Shown here in pieces: positions 9,509 to 20,777 of a stretch of 64,000 nt of DNA (the first letter of the stretch is position 1; each line of letters opens with the position of its first letter). Source of the DNA: Desulfogranum japonicum DSM 18378 (GTDB lineage Bacteria; Desulfobacterota; Desulfobulbia; Desulfobulbales; Desulfobulbaceae). Where the stretch lies: contig NZ_AUCV01000031.1 in the NCBI RefSeq assembly GCF_000429945.1, positions 1 to 64,000 on the forward strand. Reading direction: 5' to 3'. The position numbers and the translations under genes were made by a program. Under the pieces are notes generated by a model that saw nothing but the letters and a program-made list of their open reading frames with translations, searched no databases and was not told the origin of the DNA.

Positions 9509-9558
9509 CGCGAAAAAGCGTGATGCAGCAATTTAAAAAAATAGAGACCAATAGAACC

Positions 9559-10020
9559 ATGGCGAAACAGAAAACAGAAAAAGTCCACAGAATCAGTATT
9601 TCACTGCCTGAGAGTTTAACTGTAGAGCTTGACCAGATGGTTATCGACGGGGGGTATCAGAATCGCAGTCAGGCTGTTGCCCATATGATACGCAATAATC
9701 TTGATGATTACTACGGTGGCAAGGGCAGCCAGATCATGGCCGGGACAGTGACCTTGGTCTATGACGAATCAAAGCCTAACCTGCGGCAGAAACTTGTAGA
9801 GATTAAGCGCCAGTACATCGATACGGTTATTTCGTCACTCAACGTTCTACTTGAAAATAATCATTCTCTCGAGGTTCTGCAGGTTCAGGGCCCGGTGAAG
9901 ACATTGAATACGATAGTTAAGGAAATCCGTGCGTGCAAAGGGGTTGAAAGTTGCAAAATAGCTCTTACTTCAACGATCATGCCGCCGATCCATATCAAGG
10001 AAGGAGTAAACAATGGATAA
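9559..10020 (+). CDS. NikR-fold ribbon-helix-helix regulator lacking nickel ligands
   Basis: Residues 8-50 form a ribbon-helix-helix DNA-binding domain (RISISLPESLTVELDQMV, then NRSQAVAHMIRNNL). Residues 60-145 match the ACT-like effector domain of NikR (GTVTLVYDESKP, SLNVLLENNHSLEVLQVQG). In NikR the corresponding stretch carries two histidines in LHVHL and a cysteine before LE; here these positions read N, L and S by my alignment, so high-affinity nickel binding is unlikely. In-frame starts at 9520 (GTG) and 9523 (ATG) would add about 12 residues; none has a strong ribosome site. It sits inside the operon, so it probably autoregulates it in response to a small molecule such as guanidine or a pathway intermediate. 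Confidence 0.75.
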   Translation: MAKQKTEKVHRISISLPESLTVELDQMVIDGGYQNRSQAVAHMIRNNLDDYYGGKGSQIMAGTVTLVYDESKPNLRQKLVEIKRQYIDTVISSLNVLLENNHSLEVLQVQGPVKTLNTIVKEIRACKGVESCKIALTSTIMPPIHIKEGVNNG

Positions 10021-10750
10021 GGAATTCAGTCATAGCGAATCACCTCTGGTTCAAAAAATAATTGACGGAGGATGGAACTGGTCTCATGTGGTTAAACGCG
10101 GCATGTCGATACGATTTACCGACCTTGAAGGAGGAGCGAATCTGTCGGCTCTTTTCTATAACGCCACCAATTTCTCCGAGCGCTACAACATGGGAGATAC
10201 CCTGAAAATTCAGCATATTTCCTACATGTGTAAAAACCGCTGCATTTATTCCGATATGGGTAGAATATTGATGTCCGTTATCGATGATAGCCTTGGCTGG
10301 CACGACATGATCTGCGGTGTGAGTTACCCGGAGACCATTCAAACCCGATTTGGCGCCAAAAGTTATCAGGAATTTCACAATGAGTTTCACAGAAACGGAT
10401 ATGACTCCTTGATGATTGAGCTTGCCAAACACGGTTTGGGCAAACGCGATTTTATTGAAACCATCAATTTTTTCAGTAAAGTCGGTGTTGATCAGGATGG
10501 CGGCCTGGGTTTTGTCGAAAATCACTCAAAACCGGGCGATTTTGTCGAACTGCGGGCTGAGATGGACACGCTTGTTGTGGTCGATGCCGGAATGCATCCG
10601 CTTAATCCTTCTGCTTCCTACCTGAAAAAACCCGTTGAGGTAACCATTGCCCCATGTGATCCGGCAAAGCAGGACGACCCGTGCAAACATTTTTGTGCGG
10701 AGAATGAACGCGGCTTTTTTAATACCGAACAATATAACTACGCAGGCTGA
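10013..10750 (+). CDS. DUF1989 protein, carboxyguanidine deiminase subunit type
   Basis: A 245-residue urea-carboxylase-associated protein (DUF1989, older name aminomethyltransferase-like). Visible family motifs are FTDLEGGANLSALFYNA, LGWHDMICGVS, INFFSKVGVDQDGG and KPGDFVELRAEMDTLVV. Two such subunits form carboxyguanidine deiminase in guanidine-degrading bacteria, converting carboxyguanidine to allophanate with loss of ammonia. The ATG is preceded by AAGGAG at six bases and overlaps the regulator gene by eight bases. Its presence with a second paralogue directly downstream is the strongest sign that guanidine, not only urea, is the real substrate of this operon. Confidence 0.8.
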   Translation: MDKEFSHSESPLVQKIIDGGWNWSHVVKRGMSIRFTDLEGGANLSALFYNATNFSERYNMGDTLKIQHISYMCKNRCIYSDMGRILMSVIDDSLGWHDMICGVSYPETIQTRFGAKSYQEFHNEFHRNGYDSLMIELAKHGLGKRDFIETINFFSKVGVDQDGGLGFVENHSKPGDFVELRAEMDTLVVVDAGMHPLNPSASYLKKPVEVTIAPCDPAKQDDPCKHFCAENERGFFNTEQYNYAG

Positions 10751-10761
10751 GCGGGGGCAAT

Positions 10762-11397
10762 ATGGAATTTACAGAAAGCAGTTTGAAAAAAGAAGACGCC
10801 GTTCATACAGCCGAAGTTATGGCAGGTGACGGCTGGATGTATGCATTAAAAAAAGGTCAGGTACTGCGCATTACAGACTTGAAGGGGAATCAGGCTGTGG
10901 ACACGATCTTCTTTAATGCGCAAAACACGATGGAGCGGTATCACTCAACCAACACCATTGTTGGTCAGCAGAATGTCTATATCTCAACCGGTACAGCGCT
11001 CAGGTCCAATGAAAATAATGTGATGCTGACCGTGGTGGCAGACACCTGCGGTCGTCATGACACGCTTGGCAGCGCCTGTTCATGTGAGAGCAATACCGTA
11101 CGGTACGCCCTTGATAAACGGTATATGCACTCATGCCGCGACATTTTTCTTAAAGCTTTGCTCGACTGGGGTTGTGACATGGATAAGCGGGACCAGGTCT
11201 GCAACATCAATTTTTTTATGAACGTGCCGGTCAACCCGGACGGCGGGTCAAATTTTGAAGATGGCCTTTCAGAGCCTGGCAAGTATGTGGAGCTTCGGGC
11301 CGAAATGGATGTGCTGGTGCTGGTGTCAAACTGCCCACAGTTAAACAACCCCTGTAATGCGTATAATCCCACTCCGGTGGAAATGACTATCTGGTAA
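10762..11397 (+). CDS. DUF1989 protein, second carboxyguanidine deiminase subunit type
   Basis: A 211-residue paralogue of the gene just upstream (11-base gap). It keeps the more complete motif set: ITDLKGNQAVDTIFFNA, CGRHDTLGSACS with a histidine and cysteine that fit metal or substrate binding, INFFMNVPVNPDGG, and CPQLNNPCN near the C-terminus. In the first paralogue the cysteine motif at the end is replaced by MHPLNP, suggesting that the two subunits have different roles in a heteromer. The product would be allophanate, which the downstream hydrolase uses. Confidence 0.8.
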   Translation: MEFTESSLKKEDAVHTAEVMAGDGWMYALKKGQVLRITDLKGNQAVDTIFFNAQNTMERYHSTNTIVGQQNVYISTGTALRSNENNVMLTVVADTCGRHDTLGSACSCESNTVRYALDKRYMHSCRDIFLKALLDWGCDMDKRDQVCNINFFMNVPVNPDGGSNFEDGLSEPGKYVELRAEMDVLVLVSNCPQLNNPCNAYNPTPVEMTIW

Positions 11398-11420
11398 TCA
11401 TCATTGTTGGGTCAAAAGAT

Positions 11421-14400
11421 ATGTTTAATAAAGTTTTAGTCGCCAACCGTGGTGAAATAGCCTGTCGAATCATACGAAGCCTCAAAAAGATGGGAGTTGC
11501 ATCTGTTGCAGTATACTCGGAAGCTGATGCCTACTCTCAACACGTCACCGATGCAGATGAAGCCTATTGTATTGGTGGCGCCCAGGCTGCCGAGAGTTAT
11601 CTGGTGGGTGAGAATATTCTGGCGATTGCAAAAAAGACGGGCGCTCAGGCAATTCATCCCGGTTACGGATTCTTGAGTGAAAATAGTAGCTTTTGTGAAA
11701 GATGTGAACAAGAGGGCGTTCGATTCATTGGACCGACCATCAGCCAGATGGAGGATTTCGGTCTTAAACACCGGTCCAGGGAGCTGGCGGAACAATTCGG
11801 TGTCCCTCTGGTTCCCGGCTCATCGCTGCTCGATTCAGCTGAGATGGCATTGGCTGAAGCAGACCGGATAGGTTACCCGGTCATGCTGAAAAGCAGTGCT
11901 GGCGGCGGCGGTATCGGTATGGCCCTTTGCCGGGATGACAAAGATATTAGCGAAAATTTTGAACGTATTAAGCGGCTCGGCGAAAATAACTTTAATGATG
12001 GTGCCGTATTCCTGGAAAAATGTATCGAGCACGCCCGCCACGTTGAGGTGCAGGTCTTTGGTGACGGCAAGGGCAAAGCCCTGATTCTAGGAGATAGAGA
12101 CTGTTCGGTTCAGCGCAGAAACCAGAAGGTGATTGAAGAAACACCGGCACCGAACCTGCCTGATTCCGTGAGAGAAAAGCTGCACAGTTCCGCCAAACGA
12201 CTGGTTGAGGGCGTTGCCTATCGCTCAGCCGGAACGGTCGAATTTGTCTATGACAATGATACGCAGCAGTTCTATTTTCTCGAGGTCAACACCCGGCTTC
12301 AGGTCGAGCACTGTGTTACAGAAGAGATATACGGGGTTGATCTGGTTGAATGGATGATTCGTCTTGCAGCCGGTGATTTGGATGATCTTGATACCATGCA
12401 ATGTGCTGCCAACGGTGCTGCCATTGAGGTTCGTCTTTATGCCGAAGACCCAGGCAAAAATTATCAGCCTTCAACCGGCGTATTGACGGAGGTCGTTTTC
12501 CCGGAAGATGTGCGGCTTGAGAGCTGGGTGACAGCGGGAACAGAGGTGAGTGCCTTTTATGATCCGCTGCTGGCAAAACTCATTGTTCATGCAAAGAATC
12601 GTGAAGAGGCGGTGAAGAAGCTGCGGAAAGCGCTTGATGAATCGTCCTTATCTGGTCTTGAAACCAACCTCATCCTGCTGAGACAGCTTGCTGCCAGTCA
12701 ACCGTTTGTCGTTGGCGACTATACGACCAGGATGGCGGACAAGATCACCTATTCGGCTCCGACGTTTACGGTGCTGCGACCGGGGATGCAGACCACCGTC
12801 CAGGACTTTCCCGGACGCACCGGCTACTGGGCAGTTGGCGTGCCGCCATCCGGGCCGATGGACAGCTTAAGCCACCGGTTGGCCAACAGGGTTGTCGGCA
12901 ATAGTGAGGAGGCTGCCTGTCTTGAGATTACAGCAAGCGGCCCTGAGATAGAATTTAATACCGATTGCCTTATTGGCGTGACCGGGGCCGATTTTAAAAC
13001 CACCCTTGATGGTGAAAGGGTCGCCCTTTACACGCCGATTGCAGTGAAAGCTGGTATGGTGTTGAAATTCGGTGTTTCCATCACCGGGCAGCGTGGCTAC
13101 CTGGCAGTGCGTGGCGGGATTGATGTGCCGCTTTATCTTGGCAGCCGGTCGACCTTTACCCTTGGCCAGTTCGGCGGTCATGGCGGGCGCGTTTTAAAAA
13201 GTGGCGACGTATTGCATATCGATTCGCTGATTGCAGGTGCCCCGATGTCTCTTGATGCTGAAGAACAACCGCAGTTAACCTCACGCTGGGAAATAGCTGT
13301 CCTGTATGGTCCCCATGGCGCACCTGATTTCTTTGATACGGAAGATATCGAGACTTTGTTTTCCACCGATTATGAGGTGCATTACAACTCTAGCAGGACT
13401 GGCGTTCGTCTGATTGGCCCTGCCCCCAGGTGGGCCCGTGAAGATGGCGGTGAGGCCGGGCTTCATCCATCCAACATCCATGATAATGCATACGCGATTG
13501 GCACGCTGGATTTTACCGGCGACATGCCGGTTATCCTCGGCCCTGACGGTCCAAGTCTTGGCGGTTTTGTCTGTCCGGTAACCATTGTGGCCGGTGAATT
13601 ATGGAAAATCGGCCAGCTACGTCCCGGTGATAAAGTCCGCTTTATGCAGGTTAATCTCGAAACAGCTATCAGGATTGAGCAGGTGCAGGAGGAGCTGATT
13701 GAGCAATTTCAAACAAAAACCAGCGTTCAGCTTCCAGAAGACATGAGGCCGGAGAATGATTCACCGATTGTTTATACCTATGAAGTAGAAGGTGAAACCC
13801 GTGTTTTCAGGCGTGCCGGTGACAAATACCTGTTGATCGAATTTGGTGAGCTGGTTCTTGATTTGCGGCTGCGTTTTGCTGTTCACACCCTGATGCTTGA
13901 ACTGGAGCGCCTTGCCCCTGAAGGGATTATTGATATTACACCGGGAATTCGCTCGTTGCAGATCCACTACGATAACCGTGTACTGCCGCTTGAAAAGTTA
14001 ATTGCGCTTGCTGTGCAGGCAGAAAAAAATGCAGCGGGAAAAGGAAAACGAAAAGTTCCGGCCAGAATCGTGCACCTGCCGCTCAGCTGGGATGATGAAG
14101 CAACCCATAAGGCCATTGAAAAATACACCCAGTCTGTTCGGGCCGATGCACCGTGGTGCCCATCAAATATTGAGTTTATTCGACGCATTAACGGTCTTGA
14201 TTCAGTCGAGGACGTAAAAAAGATCCTCTTTAGCGCGAAATACCTGGTGATGGGTCTTGGCGATGTCTATCTCGGTGCTCCGGTGGCGACACCGGTTGAC
14301 CCACGCAACAGGCTGGTGACGACAAAATATAACCCGGCCAGAACATGGACGGCTGAAAACAGTGTCGGTATCGGCGGCGCCTATCTCTGTGTCTACGGCA

Positions 14401-15014
14401 TGGAAGGCCCTGGGGGCTACCAGTTTGTCGGTCGTACCATTCAGATGTGGAACCGTTACAACGTGACCAGGGAGTTTGAAGAGGGAAAACCGTGGCTGTT
14501 ACGGTTTTTTGACCAGATCAGGTTTTATCCGGTTTCCCACGATGAATTGACCCAGATGCGAAAAGACTTCCCTGCCGGTCAGGTGGGGCTGAAAATCGAA
14601 GAGACCGAGTTTGACCTTGATGAGTATGAAAAGTTTCTGGAAGAAAACCGGGAATCGATTCAGCAATTCAAGTCAAGGCAGCAGAATGCCTTTGAGGCAG
14701 AACGACAGGACTGGATTGAAAAGGGGCTGCTCAACTTTCAGGCTGATGATTCGCACGCAGGCGATGCCGATTCGGAAGCAACAGTGTTGGCCGGTTGTGA
14801 ACCGATTGAAAGCGAGGTGGCCGGCAGCTTGTGGAAGGTGCTTGTCAGCGAAGGGCAATCGGTTGCAAAGGGTGAGACAGTTGCGATCATTGAATGCATG
14901 AAAATGGAATTCAACCTGATGGCACACTGTGAGGGAACGGTTAAACAGCTTTTCTGCGCTGAAGGTGATGTCGTTGCATCAGGGCAGCAGCTGCTGGCAA
15001 TTGATCCGGCTTAA
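11421..15014 (+). CDS. Biotin-dependent urea/guanidine carboxylase
   Basis: A 1197-residue multidomain enzyme. Residues 1-450 are biotin carboxylase (VLVANRGEIACRII, AGGGGIGM ATP-grasp loop, FLEVNTRLQVEH). Residues about 455-980 are the carboxyltransferase region built of KipA/KipI-like (AHS2/AHS1) domains (TVQDFPGRTGYWAVGVPPSG). The C-terminus (1115-1197) is a biotinyl carrier domain with the biotin lysine in ECMKMEFN. The length and order match urea carboxylases. Enzymes of this family either carboxylate urea to allophanate or guanidine to carboxyguanidine; the neighbouring DUF1989 pair favours guanidine. The ATG follows the preceding gene by 23 bases and lacks a strong ribosome site. Confidence 0.9.
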   Translation: MFNKVLVANRGEIACRIIRSLKKMGVASVAVYSEADAYSQHVTDADEAYCIGGAQAAESYLVGENILAIAKKTGAQAIHPGYGFLSENSSFCERCEQEGVRFIGPTISQMEDFGLKHRSRELAEQFGVPLVPGSSLLDSAEMALAEADRIGYPVMLKSSAGGGGIGMALCRDDKDISENFERIKRLGENNFNDGAVFLEKCIEHARHVEVQVFGDGKGKALILGDRDCSVQRRNQKVIEETPAPNLPDSVREKLHSSAKRLVEGVAYRSAGTVEFVYDNDTQQFYFLEVNTRLQVEHCVTEEIYGVDLVEWMIRLAAGDLDDLDTMQCAANGAAIEVRLYAEDPGKNYQPSTGVLTEVVFPEDVRLESWVTAGTEVSAFYDPLLAKLIVHAKNREEAVKKLRKALDESSLSGLETNLILLRQLAASQPFVVGDYTTRMADKITYSAPTFTVLRPGMQTTVQDFPGRTGYWAVGVPPSGPMDSLSHRLANRVVGNSEEAACLEITASGPEIEFNTDCLIGVTGADFKTTLDGERVALYTPIAVKAGMVLKFGVSITGQRGYLAVRGGIDVPLYLGSRSTFTLGQFGGHGGRVLKSGDVLHIDSLIAGAPMSLDAEEQPQLTSRWEIAVLYGPHGAPDFFDTEDIETLFSTDYEVHYNSSRTGVRLIGPAPRWAREDGGEAGLHPSNIHDNAYAIGTLDFTGDMPVILGPDGPSLGGFVCPVTIVAGELWKIGQLRPGDKVRFMQVNLETAIRIEQVQEELIEQFQTKTSVQLPEDMRPENDSPIVYTYEVEGETRVFRRAGDKYLLIEFGELVLDLRLRFAVHTLMLELERLAPEGIIDITPGIRSLQIHYDNRVLPLEKLIALAVQAEKNAAGKGKRKVPARIVHLPLSWDDEATHKAIEKYTQSVRADAPWCPSNIEFIRRINGLDSVEDVKKILFSAKYLVMGLGDVYLGAPVATPVDPRNRLVTTKYNPARTWTAENSVGIGGAYLCVYGMEGPGGYQFVGRTIQMWNRYNVTREFEEGKPWLLRFFDQIRFYPVSHDELTQMRKDFPAGQVGLKIEETEFDLDEYEKFLEENRESIQQFKSRQQNAFEAERQDWIEKGLLNFQADDSHAGDADSEATVLAGCEPIESEVAGSLWKVLVSEGQSVAKGETVAIIECMKMEFNLMAHCEGTVKQLFCAEGDVVASGQQLLAIDPA

Positions 15015-15025
15015 GAGAGGGGAAT

Positions 15026-16807
15026 ATGAATCTTTGTATACACAACCTGAAAGAACTGTACCGCAAGGGAAGCCTTACTCCCGAACAGTTATGTCAACAG
15101 CTGCTGAAAAAATGTAAGGAGGAAACTTCCCCGGTCTGGATTTATCTGTTGAGTGAAAATGAGCTGGAGCCCTACTTGAACAGATTAAAAGAGTTCAGGC
15201 CGGATGAACTTCCACTGTATGGCGTACCCTTTGCCATTAAGGATAACATTGATTTGGCCTTGGTGCCTACCACAGCAGGTTGTCCGGCTTATGCCTATAC
15301 ACCGCAGAAATCTGCCTTTGTGGTGCAGCGTTTGATTGATGCTGGTGCTATTCCTCTTGGCAAAACCAACCTTGATCAATTTGCCACCGGGCTGGTGGGG
15401 GTACGTTCACCATATGGCGCGGTTAATAACAGTTTTGTTCCTGAATATGTTTCGGGCGGCTCAAGCAGTGGTTCTGCTGTAGCCGTGGCAAAGGCGATGT
15501 GCAGTTTTTCGCTGGGAACCGATACCGCCGGATCAGGCAGGGTGCCGGCGGCGTTCAATAATATTTTCGGGGTGAAACCAACCAAAGGCCTGCTCAGTAA
15601 CACAGGGGTTGTACCGGCCTGCAGATCGCTTGATTGTGTCTCTATCTTTGCAGGGACGGCTGAAGATGGAGAGAGGGTGCTATCGGTTGCTGCGGCCAAT
15701 GATGAAGCTGATCCGTTCAGCAGAAAAGCTTCAAAAGGCTGTAAACCAGAAACACTTGCTCAGAAGTTTACTTACGGCGTACCGCAAAAAAGGCAGCTTG
15801 AATTTTTCGGTAACAAAGAATACGAGCAAAGCTTTTATGCAAGCCTTGAACTGCTCGATAAGTTAGGCGGCAAACGGGTTGAAATTGATTTTTCATCCTT
15901 TCTTGATGCGGCAAAACTGCTCTATGAAGGGCCGTGGGTTGAAGAGAGAACGGTGGCAGTGGGGGATTTCATCAAAAATCATCTTGATGAGTCTGATCCT
16001 GTTGTTGCCGAAATTGTTGCCAAGGCAAAGAGCAGCAGTGGAGCCGAGCTGTTTCAGGCAATCTATACACTGCAGGCGTATAAATCCAAGAGTGATACCG
16101 TTTTTGAATCCGTTGATCTTATTGTCACGCCAACGGCCGGCACCTGTTACACCATTGAAGAGGTGCAGGCTGATCCGATCAGGTTGAATTCCAATCTCGG
16201 ATACTACACCAACTACATGAACTTGCTCGATTATTGTAGTCTTGCAGTGCCAACTGCAATAACCTCAACAGTACCCTTTGGCATTACCCTGGTGGGGCGG
16301 GCTTTCACCGATGAAATGCTCTTGGAGTTGGGCGAAAAGATCCACCAGTTGACCGGGTTGCCTCTAGGTGCTGGAACAGAGCAGCCTGTTTTTCACCAGG
16401 ATAAACAAAAACAGACAGAGAGTGATGTGGTACTTGTTGCAGTGTGCGGCGCACATCTGCAGGGCTTGCCGCTCCATCATCAATTGCAGGCTCTCGATGC
16501 AACATTCATCGAAAAGACAACAACATCGAAAAGCTATATGATGTTCGCTCTTGAGACCAAACCACCGAAGCCCGGTCTGATTCGCAATGAATCAAAAGGG
16601 CGGAAGCAGGTGGTAGAAGTGTATTCTCTTTCCAAAGAGAATTTCGGCAGTTTTGTTTCTTTTATTCCCCATCCCCTGGGGATCGGGAAGCTTGAGCTTG
16701 CAGATGGCAGCTGGGTTTCCGGTTTTATTGCCGAGCCGGTGGTCGTCGAACAGGGGGGTGATATTACCTCTTTCGGTGGCTGGAGAAACTATCTTTCAAG
16801 CTTATAG
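15026..16807 (+). CDS. atzF: Allophanate hydrolase
   Basis: A 593-residue amidase-signature enzyme. The catalytic Ser-cisSer-Lys set is visible: lysine in VPFAIKDNID near residue 70 and the serines in SGGSSSGSAVAVA near residue 145-157. The C-terminal 130 residues form the extra domain special to allophanate hydrolases (VCGAHLQGLPLHHQL, then GKLELADGSWVSGF). It hydrolyses allophanate to two ammonia and two CO2 and closes the pathway. The ATG has GAGAGGGG upstream and follows the carboxylase by 11 bases. It is the last gene of the operon; no hairpin terminator is visible after it. Confidence 0.92.
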   Translation: MNLCIHNLKELYRKGSLTPEQLCQQLLKKCKEETSPVWIYLLSENELEPYLNRLKEFRPDELPLYGVPFAIKDNIDLALVPTTAGCPAYAYTPQKSAFVVQRLIDAGAIPLGKTNLDQFATGLVGVRSPYGAVNNSFVPEYVSGGSSSGSAVAVAKAMCSFSLGTDTAGSGRVPAAFNNIFGVKPTKGLLSNTGVVPACRSLDCVSIFAGTAEDGERVLSVAAANDEADPFSRKASKGCKPETLAQKFTYGVPQKRQLEFFGNKEYEQSFYASLELLDKLGGKRVEIDFSSFLDAAKLLYEGPWVEERTVAVGDFIKNHLDESDPVVAEIVAKAKSSSGAELFQAIYTLQAYKSKSDTVFESVDLIVTPTAGTCYTIEEVQADPIRLNSNLGYYTNYMNLLDYCSLAVPTAITSTVPFGITLVGRAFTDEMLLELGEKIHQLTGLPLGAGTEQPVFHQDKQKQTESDVVLVAVCGAHLQGLPLHHQLQALDATFIEKTTTSKSYMMFALETKPPKPGLIRNESKGRKQVVEVYSLSKENFGSFVSFIPHPLGIGKLELADGSWVSGFIAEPVVVEQGGDITSFGGWRNYLSSL

Positions 16808-18415
16808 CGGATGAGGTGATACGTAATCGTTTTTTGCATCGGTGACCTTATCTTTCACTCCTTGTAGATGGAGCGCGGCACCTTGGATGGCTTCATAAGA
16901 AAGATGAACAAAACCGCCATCGCCTCTCATCTGGTGACCGATCTCCAAAAAGACTTCACTGATGAAGGAGAGTTTATAGAAAACGTTTGGAGGTTGTCGT
17001 CAGTTTTCTGTTGTTGCTCTCTGTTCACGCCTGCACTTCATCGTTTATATAAAGGTGACTATTCATAAATTCTCCAACAGACTCAGAGAAATCATGAACA
17101 CCGACTTGTTGCATGCCTAACCGAAAATGGATCACATGATAGGCCAGCTAATAGATTGGTAGGTGCTCAGAGAGTCTTTAGATTATCTGCTGAGACTGAT
17201 CCTCAGGTGATTGCCGAACATCGCGAGGAACATGATCATTTTGGAATCTATCGGCAATACTAAGGCATAGGTATTGTCAAGAGTGTGCGTCATTTAATGT
17301 ACGGATTAATACGTCGTCGTTAAATTCGATATTGACTAGATTTATTTTGGGATGATAGTATGTAAGTACAATACATACGGTTGTCATGTCATAGGCAACA
17401 TCTTCGCGAGCTTTCAGGCTGTTCGCGGCAGGCGATCTTGGTGACCGGATACACACGACGCGGGAATAGAATACTATTTGTGACAGCGGTTGGTCGGGCA
17501 CGTCAGTCATGCCAAAGCGTACAAAAGTCCATGGGGCGGATACACGTTGCATTGGGATATACACGATGTAACCCCTCACTGGGGGAGATGGCTCATTTTG
17601 AAAGTCTCCAGTATTTGTAACAGGTTACAGGGTTTTTGAGGTCTTTCCAACCAGGCTGGCGAAGCCTATTGTGCATGCGCAAGCCAGGCTGATTATGGAA
17701 AGATCAGGCGCACTGTGAGCAGTTGCCAAACGATAATGGTTTGCCAATTAGCACTCTTGTTACCTCGGCATCACTACATGACAGCCAGATACCAATTCCA
17801 TTGATCAGGCAGACAGGTGAGAATGTGACTTATCTTTACAAAGTCTCTCGCTGCTTGCTTATCTCTTTGAACGATTGCGATGTCAGGTATAGGTAGGCTA
17901 ATGGAGTCTGCGCTTACCTGCTCAAAATCGAGCTAGTCCAAATATGAAGCACCTGCGGTCAGTTGCAGTTTGGAGGTGAGTGAAAAAAGAAGATACAGAC
18001 CCCTTGGTTAATTACTAGAAGTCAGCCGAAGCCATGGGCATGTTCAAATTAGTAACACAAATGGATGTGAACAAGAGCTGTTCCCTATGGCTCCGTTCGA
18101 AGCGTAACCGTATACAATTCGCTTCTGTGCAGAATGGGAAAGCTGTCCATTGAAACAAGATGTTAGCGTTACAAATATCATAGTCAAAGGACAGGTAAAG
18201 GTTTCCTTACACTTGATGTTTGAGTTGTCACCCCGTTGTTAGACAGTGTCTGTTCATAAATGAGAATTTTTGTTTGAGGGTAGGGCTTCTTTAAAATTTT
18301 ATCACAGGCATGTTTTTGATATTCTGAGATAAAATTTTGAAGCTAATACATCTGCGGGCAAACAGGCTATTTATGGATAGGCCTAGATATATGTCTCCAC
18401 CTTTTGTACTAGGTT
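16808..18415. other. Gene-free region with repeat
   Basis: I find no supported gene in these 1.6 kb. Open frames at 16868-17068 (plus) and 17277-17579 (minus) lack ribosome sites and recognisable motifs. The region contains one copy of repeat A (17617-17726). The base composition and short scattered frames suggest decayed coding DNA. Confidence 0.5.
17617..17726. repeat. MITE-like repeat A, inverted copy
   Basis: The right end CTGTGAGCAGTTGC (17713-17726) and preceding bases match, in reverse orientation, the left half of the copies at 6004 and 21955. A degenerate opposite end GTAACAGGTTACAG lies at 17617-17630. About 110 bases, non-coding. Confidence 0.5.
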
Positions 18416-18495
18416 GTCAAAGATGATTTGGCCACGTTGAATAAGATTGATCGTCGGTCATTTTTATAAAAGACTCTACAATAAGGAGTAATACC

Positions 18496-19644
<1,149 letters not shown>

Positions 19645-19735
19645 AGGGGTTTTCATTTGAACTGTCAGGTGGTATCCCGCATTTCTCAAGACCTTTTGAG
19701 TAAAGGGCTAACTGACTGAATCGAAGTGTTTGCTG

Positions 19736-19772
19736 AGTTTCCCTGAAAAACAATCTGTTTTTCAGGGAAACT
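19736..19772 (+). terminator. Hairpin after collagen-like gene
   Basis: A perfect 15-base stem (AGTTTCCCTGAAAAA with its complement) and 7-base loop about 90 bases after the stop. The stem contains its own A- and T-runs, so it could terminate from either side, though no long T-tract follows. Confidence 0.5.
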
Positions 19773-20328
19773 TAAAAAGTCTACATGGAGCGAGCAGATT
19801 TTACAGTACCTGCTTTGTTGCCGAACATGTACAGCTAAGCTTGGACTCCGCTAGTTCGTGCCTGTCCATAAAGAGTCTTTTCGGAGTCTCGTTCCTCGCT
19901 TACCTTTCCAATTTTTGCATTATACTTAAAATTTTACCCTCGAAATGTGAGGTATATATCTCTGGTAAAATTAATAGCACGGCCTAAATATGAACAAAAA
20001 TCCTGAGTTATGGACAGGCGCTCGTTCACTCCGGTTGTATATCCGGTGACTCGCATCTACTGCAAGATATACCCGGGGGAAATCCGGGTAAGTTGAGTAA
20101 CAAAGGGAGCAAATCAATGCAGCCTGTCATCCCCTTGTTTATATGCTTCCCCGAATTATGGTCAACTGTCTGGAGCCGATTATATATCCGGCAGGAGCTA
20201 TATTCCAGTCAGTACCGCCCATGGAATTGCTGAGTGAAACAGGTGTGGTAATCAATTACTCAGCTCCGGCTGCACTTGTTACCTCATTTTCAGATCAACT
20301 CCTCCAGCGTTTGTGTTTGTGCTAAGTA
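19773..20328. other. Gene-free spacer with ORF remnant
   Basis: No supported gene. A short plus-strand stretch near 20228-20320 reads GVVINYSAPAALV and resembles another stretch at 22205-22335 (GAIIDYSAPVDIS). Both look like remnants of the same unknown gene. Confidence 0.35.
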
Positions 20329-20777
20329 GTCAAAGATGATTTGACCACGGCAAGCAAGATTGATCGTCGGTCATTTTTACAAGAGACTCTACAATAAGGA
20401 GTGAGACCGTTGTGAAAATAACTTACACGAGCCAACCAGTGAAGAGCAATAAGTGTCATCCCTTACGCTCATGGATGTACAGAATCCTTCTTCTTGCTCT
20501 TGTCGCAGCATCATTTTCGACCACATCCCTTGCTGAGGACAAGGTCGTCGTTGTCCCCCTTTGGAGGAACAAAGCAGTAGCCAGCGGTCCAATTAACTGG
20601 AAAGACGCCTGGGCTGCCGACACTACCTACCAGGAGGGAGACGCCGTTTTTTATGATGGCAGCAGTTATTACTGTAACACGGGGCACACTTCGAGTGCTT
20701 CAGAACCGCCGCCTAATACGAACTGGGATATGATGGCCCAGCAGGGCGATACCGGTGTGCAAGGCCCAACGGGTGCT
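20329..20777 (+). repeat. Duplicated segment, copy 2
   Basis: Partner of 18416-18864; see that entry. Differences are scattered substitutions, most of them synonymous within the coding part, which suggests that both copies have been under selection since duplication. Confidence 0.75.

Noticed and set aside
12867-14188. Minus-strand frames opposite the carboxylase
   Set aside because: Shadows of a conserved multidomain gene; no ribosome sites or known motifs.
17277-17579. 100-residue minus-strand ORF in the gene-free region
   Set aside because: No ribosome site and no family resemblance; probably chance or a remnant, so not listed as a gene.
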